Part shown: in pieces, positions 29,045-41,295 of the stretch
Position numbering within the stretch: the stretch's first letter is position 1
Layout: each line of letters opens with the position of its first letter
DNA from: Tetradesmus obliquus
Taxonomy: Eukaryota; Chlorophyta; Chlorophyceae; Sphaeropleales; Scenedesmaceae
Assembly: GCA_030272155.1 (NCBI GenBank)
Contig: CP126195.1
Location: 434,001 to 498,000, forward strand
Reading direction: 5' to 3'
DNA: 64,000 nucleotides
The notes under the pieces: generated by a model
Databases searched by the model: none
What the model saw: only the letters and a program-made list of their open reading frames with translations
Told to the model about the DNA's origin: nothing
Program-made: the position numbers and the translations under genes

Positions 29045-31589
29045 ATGTCTGGTGTCGGTGGGTGCAGCGGGCAAGTGCAGTCCCACAGCACCAGCACCAG
29101 CAGGCGCTTAGCGCTGCTGGAACGCTGCTTGCTTGGAGGGCTCAAGGCCCCACCCGCACATGCAACAGCTGTTGTGGGTAAGGAAAAGGCTGCTGCTTTT
29201 GCAGCTGAAAAACACCACACGCTGCACGCACATGCAATGCAATGCCATGACTGCACATCGTACTCTGAAATTGGCAGACCATTGACAAGCTTGCATGTCT
29301 TCATGCTGCTTGCAACAGTGGTGTTTGCTGGTTCGTATGGCTAACAATCACGCAGGCCGCCGCCCCCAGAGCTGAGCAATACACGATCAAATGACTGTTC
29401 ATGGCTGTCATGTGCTACAGGAGAACCGTCATCACAAGTGGCAGCAGCAGCACAAACGCCACCGCTGGCTTCTGCAGCAGCAGTAGGTAGCGCAGGCTTG
29501 GCAAGCCCGCCAACGAGGACTGGCGATGCACAGCTCCCAGCAGCAGCGCCGTGGCGCTTTGAAAACGTCGCCATCCACACTGTCGAGCACTTGGATGCTC
29601 CAATGGGTGAGCCACATGTAAGATCAGTGAGCCTTTGGGGCTCTGGGGTTCTGCCACATTCATGCCATGATTGGCAGGGCCTGCCCAGCTCAGTGATATA
29701 TGTCACATGCATGCGGCAGCATGCGCCAGATGCCGCTGCACCTGGAGAGTAACCATGCGGCCAGCCAAAGCATTTGCAACGTTACGGCGTTGATACTTTT
29801 GGATCATTGTGGTGGCTTGTCACTGTGCTGCAGCTGGACTCAGAGATGCCCACACCCGTTCTGGGCTGCTGCCCTGGCTTCTGCGGCCTGCCTGCTGCAG
29901 TGGTGTCGTCACAGCAGCTGATGCAGCGCCTGGGCTGGCGGCTAAGGCTGGCTGGCCTACGCCCAGATGCACTGCAGCGGGTGACAGGCATACAGCAGCA
30001 CAGGATGTGGCCGCCAGGCACCATGGCTGTGCAGGTGGGGGCACCTTGCTGGCTGAGAGCGGCTCGAGCTCAGCTGGCTCAGCTGTAGCCATACCCAGCA
30101 TCAGCAGCAGCACACTACTAGTAGGCCAGGCTGACCTGCTGACGTATGGCGTCCTTCGTGGAGCTCCATGCTCCAGCAACAGGGCCTGCCATCTCCCGTG
30201 CAGAGCTTGCCTGCCTGCCAACCAGCGTGTGACTGTGGCGACATCGAGAGGTCCCACCAGCGCCACCACATGCCCTTGCTCACAGTGGCTGGCGACACTT
30301 GCTTGTCATCACAACTGCAAGCGATCCGATCGCAGTTGTACTGCAGCTCAGTGAGTCACCTGCTGTTGCCGCAGGCAGCCTCGTGGGCGGCGCGCAAGGC
30401 CGTGGACGCATCCGGCATACCCCCCAGCGGCATTGGCGTCATCTGCAATACCTCAGTATACAGAGACTTTCTTGAGCCTGGCACAGCAGTGTGTGTGCAG
30501 CAGCAGCTGGGGCTGCCAGCCAGCTTCATCAACCTGGATGTGACGAATGCCTGTGTGGGCATGCTAGATGGTGTGCTGGTGGTGGCAGGCATGATAGAGG
30601 CTGGCACTGTTGACTATGGCCTGGTGGTGGATGCTGAGCCAGTGAAGGTGGGCGCAGCAAATGTTGGTGATACCTGGCAGCAGCATGATGTGGCCTGCAG
30701 ACAGCCGCCTGAATGTCTGCGGTATACGTATACTGTAGTACGAATCACAGCATTGCTGCGGTCCTGTTGTGCATTACAAGGCCAACAACGCGCCGACTGG
30801 CCAGCAGTCACAATGCAAGAGCACAGCAGCAGTTCAGTCTGCCAACAACAACAAGACATTGCAGCATTTGATACACAGCCTGCCTGCACCTCGTTGCTGC
30901 TTGCAGGACCTGCAGGAGGCCACCATGCTGGAAACTATTTCAGACTCGAACCAGTAGGAACATTTGACTGAACGTCAAGTAGCTTGCAACCAGTCGAACA
31001 TTCTTTTCTGTTTCAAATTTGCTTGCAGGACCTGCAGGTGGCCACCATCCGCCGCCTGCGCCGCTGGAGCACCAGCGCAGCAGACCTACGCGCAGAGCTG
31101 CCTACCCTCACGCTCGGGTGCGGCGCTGCCGCGCTGCTGCTGTGTCGGAGCGATCTGGCCCCTGCAGGCCGCAACCACCGCCTGACGGGCGCTGTGGCGC
31201 GTGCCGCGCCGCAGTACTGCGAGCTGTGCCACGCAAGCGCAGATAAGATGATGACAGATGCCAGAGGGCTGCTGGTGCATGGGGGCCAGCTGTTCCTGCA
31301 AACCTGGCAGGTGGCGCAGGAGGTGTTTGGCTGGACAGCCAGCAACATTGATGTGGCGGTGCCGCACCAGGTGTCAAAGAAGGTGCATGCGCAGGGCATG
31401 CAGACGACTGGGCTGCCTGCAGACAAGGTGGTGAGCACGTATACAATGCGGGCCAATGTGGCGTCGGCCAGCTTGGGTATTGCGCTGTCTGTGGCACAGC
31501 AGGAGGGCCGGCTGCAGCCGGGCATGCGGGTGGCGCTGCTGGCGATAGGCAGCGGCATCAACTGCATCATGGCGGAGGTGATGTGGTAG
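29045..31589 (+). CDS. OleA-type thiolase (acyl-CoA head-to-head condensing enzyme)
   Basis: Five exons close in phase: 29045-29177, 29421-29606, 29901-30034, 30375-30647, 31029-31589 (428 aa). Residues 1-80 are a Ser/Ala/Pro-rich extension, possibly an organelle signal; the enzyme starts at WRFENVAIHTVEHLDAP. Bacterial OleA joins two fatty acyl-CoAs into a beta-keto acid, the first step to long-chain olefins. The whole catalytic set is visible at OleA spacing: Glu185 (YRDFLEP), Cys211 (DVTNACVG), His355 (VPHQVS) and Asn385 (RANVAS). The Glu-Cys gap of 26 and His-Asn gap of 30 equal those of the bacterial enzyme. The end GIALSV...VALLAIGSGINCIMAEVMW is also typical. FabH/KAS III is the wider family but fits less well. 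Exon 2 start is chosen by phase (29421). No oleB, C or D neighbour is in the window. Confidence 0.88.
30903..30935 (+). repeat. Echo of OleA-type exon 5 5' end
   Basis: GCTTGCAGGACCTGCAGGAGGCCACCAT copies the acceptor and exon 5 start (31021-31048), 122 bp upstream in intron 4. Confidence 0.9.
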
Positions 31590-31681
31590 GGCGAGGCCCA
31601 GCAGTCTCCATCTTTATCATCATCAGCGTGTTACTGTTGTCTGCAACAGTGGCTATCACCGGTAGGGAGGCACCAACCACA

Positions 31682-31745
31682 TAATGGCGGAGGTGGTGTG
31701 ATGCTGCGGTGCCTAGCAGTCATAATCTTCAGCTGATGATAGGCT
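31682..31745 (+). repeat. Echo of the OleA-type terminal exon beyond the stop
   Basis: AATGGCGGAGGTGGTGTGATG and the following CAGCAGT/CATAATCTTCAG bases resemble the gene's end (ATGGCGGAGGTGATGTGGTAG at 31569 and its flank), about 110 bp downstream. A weaker third copy may lie at 31858-31895. Confidence 0.65.
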
Positions 31746-31785
31746 GTTGACCTCGCCAAACTGCTCAGGAATGATGATAGGCCAT

Positions 31786-31790
31786 TGTAA
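31786..31790 (+). promoter_or_regulatory. Candidate TGTAA polyadenylation signal for OleA-type gene
   Basis: TGTAA lies 197 bp past the stop, after the terminal-exon copy. Confidence 0.35.
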
Positions 31791-33157
31791 TCTTGTTGTG
31801 CTTTGATTTGGCCACCTGAATGGTGTGACACTGCCCTACACGCCACTAGTCATACCTTGAAGGTGGTGTGGTGGTGCGTGGCTTAGCGGTGAGCATGGCG
31901 ACCGTGATCTCAGCCATGCAGCAACAACCCCTACTGGCATGGAATGTTTTGTTGGCTGCTCAACACTCACACCTGGCTGCAATCATCATAATGCCATAGG
32001 GTTGTGCCATGATGGCAGCCATGTATGATGCACGGGCACACCTGCTAGCATAGATGATGGCGAGCTGAGATTGATGATCATGAAAATATCACACATGTCG
32101 CGGCATTCAATGTGACTGTCTTTCTGCCGTTCCTGTCAAGAGGTGCAGCCAGCCAGCAGAACAGAACTCTTTGTGGCCAGCTGTAGTGTGAGCTAGCCAG
32201 CTGTCAGCCGCGGCAGCAAATCCTTCTTGGTGCCACCAGTGCTCAGTGGTTCTGCTGCTGCTCGGTGCAGCAACAACTAAATGTTTTTCACATGCTGGGC
32301 TTGCTTTGCAGCTAGCCGCATCTACACTTCAGTATAAGCAGGTGCCAATTGCAGGATGGAGCGGCTGCAGGCACTGCTGTCACAGCACTGCTAGCGACCC
32401 GGTCTGAGACCGGATCCATGATCAGCAGGACGAGCAGCAGCGTCTGTCTCGACGCACCAAGGGCGGTAATCTATGCACTGGTTTGTCCTGAACACCGGAC
32501 ACGCATGACTGCTCAATGCTTGAGCTTCCCCAGCTGTTGAAGTTCTGTCAGTATGCTGCAGAAGGCTTCAGGGCTTGAGCATGGCACCATCTAACTTAAC
32601 AGCAAGACCCCACATGCTTGTCAGCAAGGTACGACTGCGCTAACCGTATTTTGCTGTGACGGCTGATGTACTCAGACACCATAAAATCAAACTGGACACC
32701 CGTCACGTGATGTGGGAGCAGCGCGGGAAGTGACTTGCCGTCTTCTCAACAGTCTCTACGTGTGGCACTTATTTCACTCCATTTTTCAGAAAAAAATATA
32801 TCAGGTCGTCTTTGTCAACACCCAGCTCACCCCAATGTATCCTGTCAACGCGGAGCGTATTATCAGCTTGGGGCGACACGCTGTCGGGATCCCTGGGGGA
32901 TCTCATTGACAGCACATCATACGTAAAATACAGTGGTTAAGTAATTTCTCACCTGATGGAGCTTCACGCTCAACTGTCAACATTACATGGTTAGGGTCTG
33001 GGAAAGAACGCTTGGTGGTTGCCAGTTGGGTACTTCTGCAAGTCACCTGCCACAGCTGGTTGGCCCAAGCTCCTCTGTTTGCACAGCATCCTTATAATTT
33101 TACATATGAATATTTGAATAGCACAATCAGCACTCTGAAGACGGCGCATGAGCTGCA

Positions 33158-35909
33158 ATGCAGCCTGCAGCCTGTCAACCTTTGGCACAGACCGTGCCGC
33201 TGACCAGCAGCACAGCTTCGCCCAGCACAGCCGACCCAAATGCTAGCGGCTCACACACGCGCAAAAGAGGACGGGAGCAGGCGAACAGCAGCCCACTGCG
33301 CTCCCTGCTAGAGCAAATCCGTCGACTGAAGCTCCCAAGCATAGATGCAGCAACAGCAGACGAGCTGCTTGCTCCGTTCATTAAGCAAGCGCTTCAGTTT
33401 GACACAGAAGGCACGCTGCTAGCCATCGTGAAGCAGTTTGGATGGCAGGCCGATGGCTTCACCACTGGTGTGGACCTTGGGAGCTTCTCGCTGCTGCTGC
33501 AGGTGAGCTTTGGCGGGATGGTTTAATGATTGGACATCCTGCAGGGCTGTGCCCTGAACTGAGACAGCAGCAACAGATTCACACCCTGCTCTGCCTGGCC
33601 CGTCTCTTCCTGATTGTGGATCGGGGGCTCACAGAGCACGTTATTGAACAAACTTTGAAGGCCAATATTTGCTGTCCCCGCTTGGCCTGCAGAAGTACCG
33701 CTACGAGCGTCTGCAGGAGCTGGGGTCGGGCAGCTATGCAGTGGTATACAAGGCGCGCAACCGGGAGACCGACGAAGTCATCGCCCTGAAGAAGCTGCGC
33801 TTTGGCTTCGATGAGCAGGGCCTTCCCAGCTCCACGTTGCGGGAGATCTCCCTGCTCAAGGAGCTGAGGCACCCCAACATAGTCGAGTGAGTGCTGCTAC
33901 TGCTGTGGGGCTTTCATGGCCTGATGCAGGCTCTTGCCAGAAGGTGTAGATAAGAGCCAACACTGGGCACAGCATCACTGCTTGGCACGCCGTGGACTGC
34001 AGCGTTGACCTGGTCAAACCATCCAATCTGCTGCGGCTGCCCCTGCTGATCTGGTGCTGTTGTTTGACTGTCCTGCAGGCTGAAGGACATCATCTACGGC
34101 TTTGGGACCAACAATGTGTATGTGGTGTTGGAGTGCCTGGACTGCGACCTGCGGGACCTGCTGGATGCGGAGAGCCCTCTGGAGATGTGGCAAATAAAGG
34201 TGAGCATGCAGCAGCACGCATGCAGCGCCAGCAGCAGCCAGCAACAGCAGCAACAGCAGCCTCTGCCAAGTTTGTGCGCAGCTGGCGCTGCCCCAGGCTG
34301 TTACGGCAGAAGCTGGATGGGCAGCAAAGCGAGTAGCAAGTGCCAGCAACTGCTGGCAGCAGGGGCCTGCAGCGGCCACAGGAGACACACATGAAGGCAG
34401 TGTCACAGACAGTGACACACATGAGGTGCTTGGTTCTGTGCCACTGGCAGGCTGCGACTGCGGCATGATGCCAGCAGTTGTCCTGCAAGCAGCAGCTGTG
34501 CACTGCTCATGCGAACAGCCAGCTACCTGCTCACCTCTGTGCGCCGACTGTGTGTCTGCTGCGTGTGCAGTCGTTCCTGTACCAGATCCTCAAGGCAGTT
34601 CACCACGCGCACATGCACTGCGTGATGCACCGCGACCTCAAGCCGCAGAACATCCTTGTGGATGCCAGCCACCAACAGGCAAGAGCACCTGCTCGCAGGA
34701 GCAGCAGCACAGCGTGCTGCAGCACAGTAGTGGCAGTGTGACCTGTCATGTCCTCAGTATGGCAGTTGCGTGCATGCGTACAGCGCAACAGCACTCGGTG
34801 CAGCAATGGTATGATTGCTGCCAGCTGCGCTCAACAGTTTGTTGATTTGCCGGCAGGCGCATGGCTGCAGGACAGCTGCCTGCGCGTGGTTCCTATCGTC
34901 TCTCCTGCAGTGTGCTGCACGCACTTCTGTTTGCTGCTCCACGATGCTGCACATTGTGTACTTAACCACTCATGCCGGCTTGCTGCTGCGTCTCCTCTTT
35001 CTTCTCCTTGTTCCTGCAGGTGAAGGTCGCGGACTTTGGCCTGGCGCGCAGCTTCCTGCCGCCCTTCAAGGCCTACACCGACAAGGTGGTCACGCTGTGG
35101 TACCGCGCGCCCGAGCTGCTGCTGGGCATTGGCAGCTACAGCGCTGCCATCGACATGTGGAGCGTGGGCTGCATCCTGGTGGAGATGCTCAACCGCGAGC
35201 CGCTGTTCCGCGCGGAGAGCGAGATCGGGCTGCTGCACAAGGTGCGGGCTTGCAAAGCGAGCACAGCAGCGCAGCGCGGCTGCGTGAAGTGTGTGCACAC
35301 GCTGCAGGAGCATGTGGATGCTGCAGCCTCACCATGTGCGCAAGGAACGCGCCTGTGTCGGTAACGTGCATCCAGCTTCGACAGGCTGCAGGAAAACCCC
35401 AGACGCCTGCGCAAGCTGTCGCATCCACCCTCACAGGTCCGCGACCATGGTGCTGCTTGCTTCCTTACTTACTCTGCTGCCTCGTTGTTGTATTACTTCA
35501 GATCTTTGAGGCGCTGGGCACCCCCAACGACAGCATCTGGACCGGCGTGGAGCGCCTGGCGCACTACCGCACCAACTTCCCCAAGTGGCAGCAGCGGCCC
35601 TGGCAGCAGCTGGCGCCGCGCCTGGCAGGCGATGCGCTGGGGCTGGACCTGCTGGCCAGCATGCTGGCCTACAACCCAGAGGCGCGCATCACAGCAGGCC
35701 AGGCGCTGAAGCACGGATGGTTTGATGAGGTGCGCCGGCAGGAGCTGGCAGCTGGCGGCGGCGGCAGCGGCGGGCGGCTGGTGCCGGTTACGCAGATGCA
35801 GCCGCAAGCGCGCGGCGGCAGCTCAGCGGCAGCGGGCGCTGGCGCGACTGGCGTGCAGCAGCTGGGCGGTGGCGACCCCCGCTTGCTGCAGTACGGCGTG
35901 CGTGCTGTG

Positions 35910-35940
<31 letters not shown>

Positions 35941-36179
35941 CGCAGCAGCGGCAGCAGTTGCAGCAGCAGGTGGCCCGGCAGCAGCTAGCAGCGCTGGCGC
36001 AGCCGCCGCCGCAGCTGCAGGTGTGCGGGTTTGGTGTGCCTGCAGGCGCTCAGTTGCAGCCGGCATCTGCTGCAGCTGCTGCAGCAGTCAGCTGGCCCAA
36101 CCTGCCCCTGAACGGGTTGCCGCCAGCAGCACCTCAGTACCTGCCTCAGCAGCAGCTGCACCATCCTCTGCCTGCGTGA
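33158..36179 (+). CDS. Cyclin-dependent kinase with PSSTLRE helix and Gln-rich tail
   Basis: Six exons close in phase: 33158-33502, 33693-33886, 34079-34199, 34571-34678, 35020-35241, 35502-36179 (555 aa). A 115-residue N-terminal extension with a basic HTRKRGREQ stretch precedes the kinase domain. Visible are the Gly loop [11 protein letters not shown] (Ser129-Tyr130 at the inhibitory T14/Y15 positions), Lys148, the cyclin-binding helix PSSTLRE (160-166), HRDLKPQN (Asp242), DFG (261-263), the T-loop with Thr276 at the activating position, [10 protein letters not shown], and [15 protein letters not shown] lies between PSTAIRE (CDKA) and PSTTLRE/PPTTLRE (CDKB) classes, so a CDKA/B-like cell-cycle kinase is inferred; the subclass is open. 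The C-terminal 160 residues are Gly-, Ala- and Gln-rich. Intron 4 begins CAG|GCAAGA, so it is a GC-AG intron. Unlike its neighbours I see no exon echoes. Confidence 0.92.
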
Positions 36180-39100
36180 GCACCGGACGTATTGCAGCGA
36201 TGCTGAAGGGTTCTTTGATAAGCGTCTGGTGGTGCGAAACGCAGCCGGCGTGTGTGGTTTAGTGTTTGATTAAGCATACACCACATGCACCACTACCACT
36301 ATTCCCTGTGCACGATAAAGTTTATGCACCTAACGCCAAAGGTACAGGACTCGACACAGAGCATCACAGAGCTTGGACTGAACAGCACACGACAAGTATG
36401 CACAACAGCTCAAAAACTGGAAGAAAGTCATAAGTGGGAGGGGTGGGGTGAAGGCAGCACTGGGAACTATGGGTGTGCCGCGGAATGGAAGCTGCGCCAC
36501 ACATTGCTGTCAGGCCGCTGCAGCACTGGGTGTTGGCCCCAGCCATGCCTGTCAACGCTGTGTGGCAGCAAGCGCAGCGGTAGCACAGTACACTGGTTGC
36601 TTTAGCCACTGCTCCTGCAAGCGCTCAGCTGTGCGGCCCATTCCTGGGATGCGCCGTTGCTGTGCGCGCTCAACGCATGCCAAATGCGCTCGTCGTGTCA
36701 GCTTCAACTTTTGATAGTCGTGCCTGCCCGGCGTGTTCAACAACTTCTGCTGTATGTTGCTTGATATGTCTTTACGGCCCTTGCTGTCTGGGTCGGCTTC
36801 TGTGGCAGCTGCGCCCAAGCTGCCAGTGCTGGCATGTGGCGGTGCGTCTTTGTTGGCAGTGGTCGCATCCACGGGTTAGCTGTGATCCTTTATTCGCCGG
36901 GCAGGGTGGCGTTTCAAGCAAGCACTACAACATAGCATTCTGATAGGCCTGTTTGTCTGTAGGTCACTGTCTGGCGGCGGCCTCTGTTGTGATGGGCAGC
37001 CCTCGTGATTCAACTGCAATGAGAAGTCAGTGCCAAAAGCAAGGTCGTGCGATCCCCCAGGCTTACATTTGGTGCGCAGTGTTGACCATGTTTCTCCCAA
37101 AGGGAGACTGCTCCCTTTGGGGGCTGCGTGTCCAGACCTGTGGGTGACCTAAGTTATGACATCCTGAAAGGTCTTGAAGTGGCTTGGCAGTAGATTACCA
37201 CTGATCGGCTGCGTAGGGTGAGGTGCTGTTTTCATTCCATGGTCAGGGGTGGGATTGCTGTCACAGGCTGTGTGCAGCGCTCAGGCTGGACAGCATGGCA
37301 GCTTTCTGGGCCACCTGACAAGCACACTAAACAGAACGTGTGTCTGGGTGTGCAACACAATTGGCACAGCTCGTGATCCTTCGGTTGGGAGCTTGCTCTG
37401 GATCCTGCACCTGTGTGCATCGCTGTTTGTGGTGGCGTACGTGAATTGAGGTTTAGTGGAGCTCATGCTGCGTGATCATCTACAGCAGCCAGTTGTCTGG
37501 GGCTGGTTATCTAACGCTGCGACCATATGCAGCACCTTGGGATGTGTGCAGCACATTGTGTGCTGACCTGCCTGTGATCATGCTGCGGCAGGTGGTGCAG
37601 CCGTGCAGCTTGGGTGGAGTCCCTGCATGCGATGCATGTGCAGTTTTCAGCAGTGGTGTGCTGGTACCGCTGTGAACTCCAGCTCTGTGCAGTAGTCCGA
37701 TCGTAGCAGGTGCTACTGGCAGCAGCAGAAGTGTGGTGCTAGTGCTGGTGGAGGCTCTCAGGGATCACAGGCAGCACTCGGCTGCAGTAGTGATGAAGGA
37801 TCCCAGGAGCTGCAGCAAGCAGTCAGAACTACAACAGCCCACAGAACATGCTGGCTGGCAATCTTGTGGTTGATCAGTGCTGTCATGTGCTTGGCAACAG
37901 CAGTAGGAGGTCCCCTGCTGCCACAGCTGGGGCTTCAGCAGCATGCTGTCAGACTCAGAGTGCAGCGCTCTGTTCAAAGGCTTGCAGGCAGGCAGCGCAG
38001 CTATTTTTGCAGGCAGCACCTCAGTCGCTCTGGTCCCTTGGTGCAGAACAGGCGCGAGACAGGCAGTGTGCAGGCGAGGCGTGCAGCACTCGCCTGATGA
38101 GTATAGCAGCGCCTGACACAGGGGCGCCCCATAAACCGTCACATGTAGCCAGTGCGGTCGATGCGCCAGCTTCACAGTTGTTGCCTCCCGTGCAGATGCT
38201 GTTGCCATTCCCCTGTGTCGTGGGGTTGATGGCAGGATCCATGCAGTCCAGGCCTCACCAGCAGCCCGGTGTGAATTCCAGTAGCTGTGTACCACCAGGC
38301 AGAGGGCGTGTGTGCTGTAATGAGGGCGTGCGTGTAGCTGCTTGCGATTCGCTGTTGTCAACACATGTGTGTCCAGCTGGGTGTACTTGATGCAGTCAGG
38401 TTGCTTCTCAGCCGTCAGAGAAACAGCAGTATTAGGGTCGGTATCTTGTTGTAGCCCCAGTGTAGTGCATTGCTTGCGGACTTGTGTTTGCAGCAGACTA
38501 GTTCAGTTTGCAGAGCAGTACATGTGAGTGTGTCTTCGTTGTTGTACACAGTGATGCTAGTCAATTTATGTGTAGCGGACTTGTTGAGCAGAAAATGCTT
38601 CGGTATGGCCTCAGCTGGGTGTGTTCTAGTGCAGCCCTACGCAGTGTGTCAGGAGAGCACTTTGTGGTCCCAGCTCTAGCAGAGCTTGGGTGCAGCTGCA
38701 TGCCCTGGGCCCCTACCTGCCTCATTGTGCAGGGAGGCCCAGCCAGGCTCAGCACGATGGGGCGATCCTGGAGTGTGCGCACTTGCGCACACACCTTGCT
38801 CGTCCCTTCAAAGCAGTAGGATTGACCTCGTGTGTACGTGTACGGTAGTAGGATGGACTTGCTAAGACGGCGGGCGCAACCGGCGGTGGCAACACGGCGT
38901 GGATGTGGGGTGTTGCTGGCGCACAAACACTGCGTGTGGCGGGCCTTTGTTGGCCTTGGTTCCCACAGAATTTACATCATTTGTGTGCAGCTATGTGTTG
39001 CACCCTGTACGTACCTGCTACAAGCAAGGTCTGGGCGTGTCTATGTGCATGACTTTGTGCCTATGTTGGCATGTATTATGGCATTGTTGTGGCATGAGCA

Positions 39101-39858
39101 CAGCTGGCACACGCTGCAGGCGAGGCTGCGCCAGCTGAATTGCTCATGCATACACTGCGCTGAGCCTGTGGTCATTGTGGCAGGCCTTTATATAACTTGT
39201 TGAGCATGTATGCTGGTGTTGGCAGTCATCCGTGATAGCTTGTGCCTGCTGCCATGGCGTGCCTTTGGTGCGTGGTCATCTGGATTTTGCTTTGCATGTC
39301 ATGAGTGCGCGTGCTGCGCACACAGGAGCAATATCTTTGTATTACAATGTTGTACAGAAGGCGGCAAGAACTTGTGGCCTCTGGCCAGTGCACTTGGTTG
39401 GCACGCTGACCGGTGCTTGCTGTGAACTGTTTGGTGTGTAAAACCTGCATGTTGGTGCAGTGCACGTGGTGGTGGTTCAATTGAGATTTTTGGCTGAATT
39501 CCCCCGGATTGATATGGTAATTCATACACTTCAGAGTGTGGGTCTGGCACTGATCGCGGATGCAACAACGCTCAAAGTGATCACATGAGTAATGGGAAGT
39601 TTGGTTGCAGATGGTGAGCTTCGTGCATGCAAAAGCACCTCAGTGAGCGTTGCATGGCAAAAGTGACTGTCAGCACGGCTGTCAGTGACCAGTTCAAAGC
39701 AGACGTGACATTTGATGTGTGCACCGCTTGGAAACAAAAACAAACAGCCGCATCTACTCTGCAGTTCTCTGTTGCAGACAGCATAGCCTGTAACCAACAC
39801 CCAACAGTTGGTTGTGGGCTGGGGAGCACTCAATGGGTCCCAGCTTACAGCAGCAACA
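36180..39858. other. 3.7-kb gene-free stretch between CDK and p115
   Basis: No conserved coding motif was seen on either strand. Much of it is TG-rich on the plus strand, like other 3' regions here. It includes a perfect hairpin at 37096-37121 and a candidate TGTAA at 38316-38320. The last few hundred bases are the likely p115 promoter. Confidence 0.45.
37096..37121. repeat. Perfect 11-bp hairpin
   Basis: CCCAAAGGGAG-ACTG-CTCCCTTTGGG forms a perfect stem-loop. No T tract or known element is adjacent; function unknown. Confidence 0.85.
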
Positions 39859-41260
39859 ATGAACGTGTTCGGCCGGGTGGCAAAGGGCGTATTTGGCAAG
39901 GGAGCCTCAGGTATTTCCCGCTCAACAGGCAGGGTGAGAACACAGTAGCAACAGCAGCTGCTCGCTAACGCCCTGTGCTGCTCGCCCTGTGCTCTGCAGC
40001 TCTAGACGACGAGCAAGATGACTCGGAGGTCGAGAGCTTGCTGCACCAGATATCCGATTCGAGGCATGCTGGGGATCGGCGCGATGCCATGTCTCAGCTC
40101 AGTCACCTGCTGCAGGACAACCCCAGGGTGCGCAGCAGTATGCAGTACAGCAGTTGCTCAGCACTGGAGTGCCATTGCTACAATCAGCAACATAAGACCT
40201 TCATACTATAATAGCAGCTGGTAACTATGCTAAATGATGGCCAGGTAGGCGTTGCATCTTGTGCTGTGCTGCAGCGCACGCAAAACAAAGCCCTACACAG
40301 CGGCATGGCACCATAGAAAGCAGCAGCATCAGCACTAGCACTCTCGAGTCTCCTCCAATGCTAGAGCCCAGCTGACCCTGCAAGTATAAACTATCTTTGC
40401 ACACCCAGTGTGGCGCGTTGTGCCTGTGCTGTGCCTGCAGGCTCAGCTGGCTATGGGCGCCATGGGCCTGCCAGTGCTGCTGGCTGTCCTGCAAGAGGAC
40501 CGGGATGACCTGGAGCTGCTGAAAGGGGCGCTGGAGGTGCTGCAGCTGACTGTGGCACTGCCGGAAGCAGCGTCAGCAGCTGGCAGCAGGGGCGGCGCAG
40601 CAGCACAGCAGCAGCAGCAGCAGCTTCAGCAGCAACTCGAGGTGAGTTGAGTTGCATCAGCGCTATGTGGCGATAGCAGGCTGTCAGGCACAGTAGTAGG
40701 TAGGCAACGCGAGGTGTGACCTACCTATTACTGGTACTGTTTGGGCAGCAAGAGCAGCAGCTGTGTGCACAGTTGGCAGCTAGGTGCCGTGTGCAGCCTG
40801 GCAACAGCAACTGTGAAGATGGTGCTCAGGCGCACCTTGTGGCTGCTTTGCTGCAACATCTCAGCGGCAGCAGCAGCAGCAGCGGCTGTCACAGCAACGC
40901 AGCTTGCTTGTGACAACCATGAGCCGGCAGCAGTAGCCTTGCACCTTTTCAGGCAACTGCTTTGATCTGCAGCGCACACGTGCATCAGCAGAGGCACACC
41001 AACATGCGCAGGTGCCTGCGCAGTGCCGAAGGATAAGAATTTGTTTGCCAGGCATGTGCTGCAGCTGCAGCACACCACCAGCACCAGCCAGCGCTCTGCA
41101 AGCAGCACTGCCACTTGCCCTGATTCCTGCCACACAAGACTCTTTTGACCACACTTGCACACAACACATGCACTTGGCACGAGCTCTGTCACAGCTCCCG
41201 GCCCTCTCTCCTGCCGTACAGGCGCCTCAATCAGCCCGTCTCGATTGCCTCAGCTGCTTA

Positions 41261-41295
<35 letters not shown>

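Larger units (their letters stand above)
31590..33157. other. Intergenic stretch between OleA-type gene and CDK
   Basis: No coding motif was seen. It contains the OleA terminal-exon copy, a candidate TGTAA (31786-31790) and a palindrome CCGGTCTGAGACCGG (32399-32413). The AT-richer 32750-33120 segment may be the CDK promoter. Confidence 0.5.

Noticed and set aside
37765..38364. 199-aa minus-strand frame between CDK and p115
   Set aside because: No motif, no matching splice pattern, and it overlaps an equally unsupported plus-strand frame.
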